Shown: positions 32,525 to 36,208 of the stretch, one piece after another
Numbering within the stretch: the stretch's first letter is position 1
How the letters are laid out: each line of letters starts with the position of its first letter
DNA from: Ruminococcus flavefaciens
GTDB lineage: Bacteria; Bacillota; Clostridia; Oscillospirales; Ruminococcaceae
DNA: 36,208 nt
Assembly: GCA_002310115.1 (NCBI GenBank)
Contig: DBYI01000016.1
Coordinates: 1-36,208 of the forward strand
Direction: 5' to 3'
Notes under the pieces: model-generated
The model's database searches: none
What the model saw: only the letters and a program-made list of their open reading frames with translations
What the model was told of the DNA's origin: nothing
Translations under genes and position numbers: made by a program

Positions 32525-33742
32525 ATGGACATTCTTGAGACCCTTAAAACCCTATGGGAAAGTTCTGGCTTCCATAGCTTTCTCATTGATGGCGGCTGGA
32601 AAAACCTCATCATGATCTGTGTTTCCTGCGTTCTTCTTTATCTTGGTATAAAGAAGAAGTTCGAGCCGCTTCTCCTTGTTGGTATTGCATTCGGTTGTCT
32701 GCTCGTAAACCTTTCTTATTTTGGTTCTGGTTCGTCAGATGCACTTTATCATCTTGATCTTTGGGACAATTTTCTGAATCACGATCATCCTGATTACCAT
32801 AGTTACGGCGCTATTATGCGTAACGGCGGACTTCTTGATATTCTTTATATTGGCGTAAAAGCAGGCGTATATCCATCACTCATATTTATGGGCGTAGGAG
32901 CTATGACAGATTTTGGTCCGCTTATTTCAAATCCTAAGAGCCTCCTACTCGGAGCAGCTGCTCAGATGGGCGTATTCCTTGCGTTCTTTGGAGCTATATG
33001 TCTTGGATTCACAGGCAACGAAGCTGCATCTATCGGTATCATCGGAGGTGCTGACGGTCCTACAGCTATCTTCCTTACTACAAGACTTGCTCCTCATCTT
33101 CTTGGACCTATTGCTATTGCGGCTTATTCTTACATGGCACTTATTCCTATGATACAGCCTCCGCTTATGAGACTTCTCACAACCAAGAAAGAAAGAGAAG
33201 TTAAAATGGAGCAGAATCGTGTAGTTTCGAAAACAGAGAAGATCATTTTCCCTGTTATTGTTGCAATGTTCGTAATTCTTCTTCTCCCTTCGACAGCTCC
33301 TCTCGTTGGTTGCCTTATGCTTGGTAATCTCTGGAGAGAGTGCGGAGTTACAGAGAGACTTTCAGATACAGTACAGAATGCTCTTATGAACATCGTAACT
33401 GTATTTCTTGGAATTTCTGTCGGCGCTACAACCGCTGCTGAACGTTTCCTTTCTCTTGAAACAATAAAGATAGTGGTTCTTGGTCTTACAGCATTTTGTT
33501 TCTCTACAGTTGGCGGCCTTCTCGTTGGAAAGATTATGTATAAACTTTCTGGCGGAAAGATCAATCCTCTTATCGGTTCGGCAGGCGTATCTGCTGTTCC
33601 TATGGCTGCTAGAGTATCTCAGATGGAAGGTCAGAAGGCAAATCCTTCAAATTTCCTTCTTATGCACGCTATGGGACCAAACGTAGCAGGTGTTATCGGT
33701 TCAGCTATCGCAGCTGGATTCCTGCTTGCAGTATTCAAGTGA
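32525..33742 (+). CDS. oadB: Sodium-translocating decarboxylase beta subunit
   Basis: This 405-aa polytopic membrane protein releases CO2 from carboxybiotin and pumps Na+ outward. The key region GGADGPTAIFLTTRLAP is at residues 174-190, with Asp177 equivalent to the essential Asp of Klebsiella OadB, followed by AAYSYMALIPMIQPPLM. The N-terminal IFMGVGAMTDFGPLI and C-terminal SAGVSAVPMAARV and NVAGVIGSAIAAGFLL are also family-typical. An acidic, His-rich stretch (about 70-100) between the first helices is a lineage-specific insert. Same operon, 13 bases after the biotin carrier; AAGGAGG is upstream. MmdB and GcdB are close relatives, so substrate assignment rests on oadA. Confidence 0.93.
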   Translation: MDILETLKTLWESSGFHSFLIDGGWKNLIMICVSCVLLYLGIKKKFEPLLLVGIAFGCLLVNLSYFGSGSSDALYHLDLWDNFLNHDHPDYHSYGAIMRNGGLLDILYIGVKAGVYPSLIFMGVGAMTDFGPLISNPKSLLLGAAAQMGVFLAFFGAICLGFTGNEAASIGIIGGADGPTAIFLTTRLAPHLLGPIAIAAYSYMALIPMIQPPLMRLLTTKKEREVKMEQNRVVSKTEKIIFPVIVAMFVILLLPSTAPLVGCLMLGNLWRECGVTERLSDTVQNALMNIVTVFLGISVGATTAAERFLSLETIKIVVLGLTAFCFSTVGGLLVGKIMYKLSGGKINPLIGSAGVSAVPMAARVSQMEGQKANPSNFLLMHAMGPNVAGVIGSAIAAGFLLAVFK

Positions 33743-33757
33743 TAATATAATTAAAAT

Positions 33758-33801
33758 ACCCGAAGGCAGTTTGTAATAAGGAATGCTTTCGGGTGTTTTT
33801 T
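33758..33801 (+). terminator. Bidirectional terminator between oadB and the AlkD-like gene
   Basis: An 11-bp stem (33758-33768 with 33784-33794, one G-U) has a 15-base loop and T run at 33796-33800. On the minus strand it is followed by TATTTTAATTA, so it could serve both convergent genes. It overlaps the stop codon of the minus-strand gene. Confidence 0.75.
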
Positions 33802-34462
33802 ATATGATATATTTCATTGCTTCTTTTATACTTAAACTGCTTAAAGATCCCTCATATTTATTTATGAAGGTTTTTACCCATTCTGGTTCAGTTTTAGAGT
33901 ATTCGCGGAGTGCCCATCCTATGGCTTTGTTTATGAAAAACTCGTCACTCCCAAGACAGTTGCAAATAATTTTTTCAAGTAATCCGCTGTCGGTCTTGTT
34001 TTTGTATGCTAGCTGATGCAGTATAGCAGTCCTTGTCAGCCAGATATTCTTGTTTATTGACCATTCGATCATGAGCTTGCTGACTCTTGTGTCTCTTAAG
34101 CCGATATCTCCTATAACCTTGCATAGGAAATCGGTAGTGTCCCACCAAGGTTTTGTAGTAATATAACGTTTTATATTTTTGATATCCTCAAAACTAATAT
34201 ATTTTTTCATGTCAAGAAGATAGTCGAAAACGAGGTATTGAAATTCTCTATGTGCATCTTCGTAACATTTATCAAGAAAGCACCAATCGATGATTTTATA
34301 TGATTTTTCGGATTTAATGAACTCCTTGAAAAGTTTTTTTCTTTCTGGAGAGGGAATACCATAAAACTCAAATTGGTTCTTCATATATGCTGACATGGTA
34401 GTGGCATTTTCGGAATTTTTATTGTTTTCAAATACTTTTCTTACTGTGGTGAATTTATCCAT
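33800..34462 (-). CDS. DNA alkylation repair protein, AlkD-like
   Basis: This 220-aa all-helical HEAT-like DNA glycosylase removes positively charged alkylated bases such as N3-methyladenine and N7-methylguanine. Residues match the AlkD active cleft: KPWWDTTD (Trp107, Asp111), Arg144 in WLTRTAI and Trp183 in INKAIGWALREYSK. These correspond in spacing to Trp109, Asp113, Arg148 and Trp187 of the Bacillus cereus enzyme. GAAGGA lies before the ATG. It is the only minus-strand gene here and is divergently transcribed from the alpha/beta hydrolase. Confidence 0.92.
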   Translation of the reverse strand: MDKFTTVRKVFENNKNSENATTMSAYMKNQFEFYGIPSPERKKLFKEFIKSEKSYKIIDWCFLDKCYEDAHREFQYLVFDYLLDMKKYISFEDIKNIKRYITTKPWWDTTDFLCKVIGDIGLRDTRVSKLMIEWSINKNIWLTRTAILHQLAYKNKTDSGLLEKIICNCLGSDEFFINKAIGWALREYSKTEPEWVKTFINKYEGSLSSLSIKEAMKYII

Positions 34463-34500
34463 AACATTTCCTTCACTATATAATATTGCGATTTAATAGA

Positions 34501-34529
34501 ATTATACAGTATATCAGCAGACTTGTCAA
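34501..34529 (-). promoter_or_regulatory. Perfect consensus promoter of the AlkD-like gene
   Basis: On the minus strand TTGACA (34529-34524) and TATAAT (34506-34501) are separated by 17 bases. The start would be near 34494, giving a leader of about 30 bases. Confidence 0.85.
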
Positions 34530-34546
34530 TACAGAGTTCGAAATAT

Positions 34547-34575
34547 TGATTTGATTGACATAACATATCAAATCA
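34547..34575. promoter_or_regulatory. 9-bp inverted repeat over the hydrolase promoter (probable operator)
   Basis: TGATTTGAT (34547-34555) and ATCAAATCA (34567-34575) are exact inverted copies spaced by 11 bases, so their centres are 20 bases (two helical turns) apart. They cover the -35 box and most of the spacer of the hydrolase promoter. This arrangement fits a dimeric repressor. Confidence 0.65.
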
Positions 34576-34583
34576 GCTATAAT
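34555..34583 (+). promoter_or_regulatory. Perfect consensus promoter of the alpha/beta hydrolase gene
   Basis: TTGACA (34555-34560) and TATAAT (34578-34583) are 17 bases apart. Confidence 0.85.
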
Positions 34584-34628
34584 CAATTAATAAAGGAAAT
34601 ACATTGAAACATGAGAAGGAAAGATAGT

Positions 34629-35390
34629 ATGAGTTATTTTAGTTTTGATGGTAAAAATATTTTTTATGAGGAGTTCGGAAGTGGAATCCCTTTATTATTT
34701 CTGCATGGCAATACTGCTTCGTCTAAAATGTACGGCGAGTTATCAAGAAAGTATGTTCATGATTTTAAGGTGATTCTGATGGATTTCCTTGGACACGGTT
34801 ACTCTGATAGGCTAAGTGAATTTCCAGCAGATTTATGGTTTTATGAAGCTAAGCAGGTTATAGCTTTCCTGAGACACAAATGCTATACAAAAGCTAATTT
34901 AATAGGTAGTAGCGGCGGTGCGCTTGTTGCACTGAATGTTGCGCTTGAAGCTCCAGAACTCGTGGCTAAGGTAATTGCCGACAGTTTCGAGGGGGAAAAG
35001 TCAGATAAAAGATTTACTGAAAATCTTCTATCTGACCGAAATAAAGCTATGAATGACGAAGGAGCAAAAGGGTTTTATGCTTTTATGCATGGAGAAGACT
35101 GGGAAAATGTTGTGAGAAACGATACTTTAGCTGTTATAAAGCATGGAAAAGAGATAGGAAGTTTTTTTCACAGACCGCTTTCACAACTTAAGTCAGAGGT
35201 ATTGTTAACAGGTAGCAAAAATGACAGCTTCATGTACAGTATTTCTGATAATTACTATGAAACAGTTTACGGCAAAATGCTTGAACAGATTCCAGGCTGC
35301 AAAATGCATCTCTTTGAGAGCGGAGATCATCCAGCAATCATTACAAATTCAGATCTTTTTTATGGTGTCAGCATGGAGTTCCTTGCGTAA
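34629..35390 (+). CDS. Alpha/beta-fold hydrolase
   Basis: The protein has 253 aa from the ATG at 34629, with AAGGA 8 bases upstream; the in-frame ATG at 34611 would add six residues but lacks a close ribosome binding site. It has the alpha/beta hydrolase fold: LFLHGNTAS (oxyanion loop, residues 24-31), MDFLGHGYSD, the nucleophile elbow GSSGG (Ser95), the acid Asp199 in LLTGSKNDSF and the base His234 in ESGDHPAI. It is cytoplasmic, with no signal peptide. Substrate is unknown; esterases, haloperoxidase-like enzymes and C-C hydrolases share these features. It is single-gene, read from a consensus promoter overlapped by an inverted repeat, so probably regulated. Confidence 0.88.
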   Translation: MSYFSFDGKNIFYEEFGSGIPLLFLHGNTASSKMYGELSRKYVHDFKVILMDFLGHGYSDRLSEFPADLWFYEAKQVIAFLRHKCYTKANLIGSSGGALVALNVALEAPELVAKVIADSFEGEKSDKRFTENLLSDRNKAMNDEGAKGFYAFMHGEDWENVVRNDTLAVIKHGKEIGSFFHRPLSQLKSEVLLTGSKNDSFMYSISDNYYETVYGKMLEQIPGCKMHLFESGDHPAIITNSDLFYGVSMEFLA

Positions 35391-35466
35391 AACAGGGCAT
35401 TTTTTATATATTATGTTCTGTAACAAAAAGTTTTCATGTTTAAGATGAAAAATATTGAGGAAATAC

Positions 35467-35495
35467 TTGCAAAATATCTTGAAATAGTGTAAAAT
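35467..35495 (+). promoter_or_regulatory. Promoter of pgk
   Basis: TTGCAA (35467-35472) and TAAAAT (35490-35495) are separated by 17 bases. The start would be near 35502. Confidence 0.65.
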
Positions 35496-35506
35496 AGAAA
35501 TGTACG

Positions 35507-35524
35507 TTGTTAATAATATAACAA
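35507..35524. promoter_or_regulatory. Near-consensus Rex operator before pgk
   Basis: The 18 bases read TTGTTAA-TAAT-ATAACAA. The clostridial Rex site is TTGTTAA-N4-TTAACAA, so 13 of 14 defined positions match. It lies just downstream of the predicted transcription start, where binding would block transcription. Rex releases DNA when the NADH/NAD+ ratio is high. Confidence 0.6.
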
Positions 35525-35567
35525 CATAAAATTATGTAATTTATTATAACGAAAGGATGTCATACCC

Positions 35568-36208
35568 ATGGCAGGATTAAACAAGGTTACAGTAGAAGAC
35601 ATTAACGTTAAGGGCAGAAAGGTTCTCGTAAGAGTTGATTTCAACGTTCCTATGAAGGACGGAGTTATCACAAACGATAACAGAATCCAGGCAGCTCTTC
35701 CCACTATCAATAAGCTTATTGAGAACGGAGCAAAGGTAGTTCTCTGTTCACATCTTGGTAAGCCGAAGAATGGTCCTGAGGCTAAGTTCTCACTTGCTCC
35801 CGCAGCTAAGAGACTTGGCGAGCTTGTTAATACAAAGGTTACTTTTGCTGCTGACGATACTGTTGTTGGCGAAAATGCTAAGAAGGCTGTTTCTGCAATG
35901 AACGACGGTGAAATCGTAGTTCTTGAGAATACTCGTTTCCGCGGTGATGAAGAGACAAAGAATGGCGAGCAGTTCTCAAAGGAGCTTGCTGATCTTATCG
36001 ATGGTGAAGTATTCGTAATGGATGCTTTCGGTTCTGCTCACAGAGCACACGCTTCAACAGCAGGTGTTACAAAATTCGTTAAGGAAACTGCTGTAGGTTA
36101 CCTCATGCAGAAGGAGATTCAGTATCTCGGTAATGCAGTAGAGGTTCCTGAGAGACCTTTTGTTGCTATCCTTGGTGGTGCTAAGGTAGCTGATAAGCTT
36201 AATGTTAT
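35568..36208 (+). CDS. pgk: Phosphoglycerate kinase, N-terminal part (3' cut by window)
   Basis: About 213 codons are present from the ATG at 35568 to the window end, still in frame. The PGK signature VLVRVDFNVPMKDG, the substrate-binding NDNRIQAALPTI and SHLGKPKNG, VLENTRFRGDEETKNG and DAFGSAHRAHASTAG are all intact. The enzyme makes ATP from 1,3-bisphosphoglycerate in glycolysis. Codon use is strongly biased, as for an abundant protein. AAAGGA is about 11 bases upstream. Only the N-terminal lobe is visible; the nucleotide-binding lobe lies beyond the window. Confidence 0.96.
   Translation, partial: MAGLNKVTVEDINVKGRKVLVRVDFNVPMKDGVITNDNRIQAALPTINKLIENGAKVVLCSHLGKPKNGPEAKFSLAPAAKRLGELVNTKVTFAADDTVVGENAKKAVSAMNDGEIVVLENTRFRGDEETKNGEQFSKELADLIDGEVFVMDAFGSAHRAHASTAGVTKFVKETAVGYLMQKEIQYLGNAVEVPERPFVAILGGAKVADKLNV

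Noticed and set aside
31987..32613. 208-codon minus-strand frame over the biotin carrier gene
   Set aside because: It is rich in Ser/Cys/Arg from reading the Ala/Pro-coding repeats backwards; the + strand frame is a clear biotin carrier.
35431..35451. Terminator for the alpha/beta hydrolase gene
   Set aside because: TTTTCAT/ATGAAAA forms a 7-bp AT-rich stem, but it has only one strong pair and no T run, so it is too weak to call.

Overview
The window looks like chromosomal DNA of an anaerobic, probably cellulosome-associated Ruminococcus-type Clostridium (Oscillospiraceae, Bacillota). The clues are a secreted papain-like protease ending in a type I dockerin, a complete spoIIIAA-AH sporulation operon fused to the classic Firmicutes nusB/xseAB/ispA/dxs/tlyA/argR/recN block, a sodium-pumping oxaloacetate decarboxylase operon, AT-rich intergenic DNA with consensus sigma-A promoters, and AGGAGG-type ribosome binding sites. 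Almost everything is on the + strand. No rRNA, tRNA, insertion sequence, prophage or CRISPR array was seen.

Layout. (1) 1-3627: the 3' end of an acyl-CoA/AMP-forming ligase, a terminator, then a strong promoter and a 1080-aa dockerin-bearing C1 peptidase. (2) 3628-7798: a 640-base intergenic stretch holding a consensus promoter, RNA-like secondary structure and a LacI-type palindrome, followed by a three-gene carbohydrate ABC importer (lipoprotein binding protein, perfect intercistronic hairpin, two permeases, no ATPase) closed by two back-to-back terminators. (3) 7848-25731: spoIIIAA-AH, then Asp23/Gls24, GNAT, nusB, a TsaD paralogue, xseA, xseB, ispA, dxs, tlyA, nadK, argR, recN, a histidine phosphatase, a GH42 beta-galactosidase and dtd. 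These genes are tightly packed, often overlapping, with a second promoter before the Asp23 gene and a terminator after dtd. (4) 25799-30110: a divergent class B penicillin-binding protein and an 856-aa protein that joins a Tet(M)/EF-G-like GTPase to a C-terminal YacP/Rae1-type NYN ribonuclease domain. (5) 30168-33801: a four-gene oxaloacetate decarboxylase sodium pump (carboxyltransferase, small membrane subunit, biotin carrier, beta subunit) with a hairpin-rich leader. (6) 33800-35390: an AlkD-like DNA glycosylase (minus strand) divergent from an alpha/beta hydrolase, each with a perfect TTGACA-17-TATAAT promoter, and a 9-bp inverted repeat over the hydrolase promoter. (7) 35467-36208: a promoter, a near-consensus Rex operator and the start of pgk, cut by the window end.

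The genes cover sugar capture and breakdown (ABC importer, GH42), glycolysis and redox balance (pgk with a possible Rex site), energy conservation at the oxaloacetate node (Na+ pump), isoprenoid precursor supply (dxs, ispA), DNA repair (xseAB, recN, AlkD) and sporulation. The most unusual item is the GTPase-ribonuclease fusion at 27505-30075. Each half belongs to a family acting at the ribosomal A site, which suggests a single-chain factor that enters stalled ribosomes and cuts the mRNA. That function is inference; the domain architecture is read directly from the sequence.
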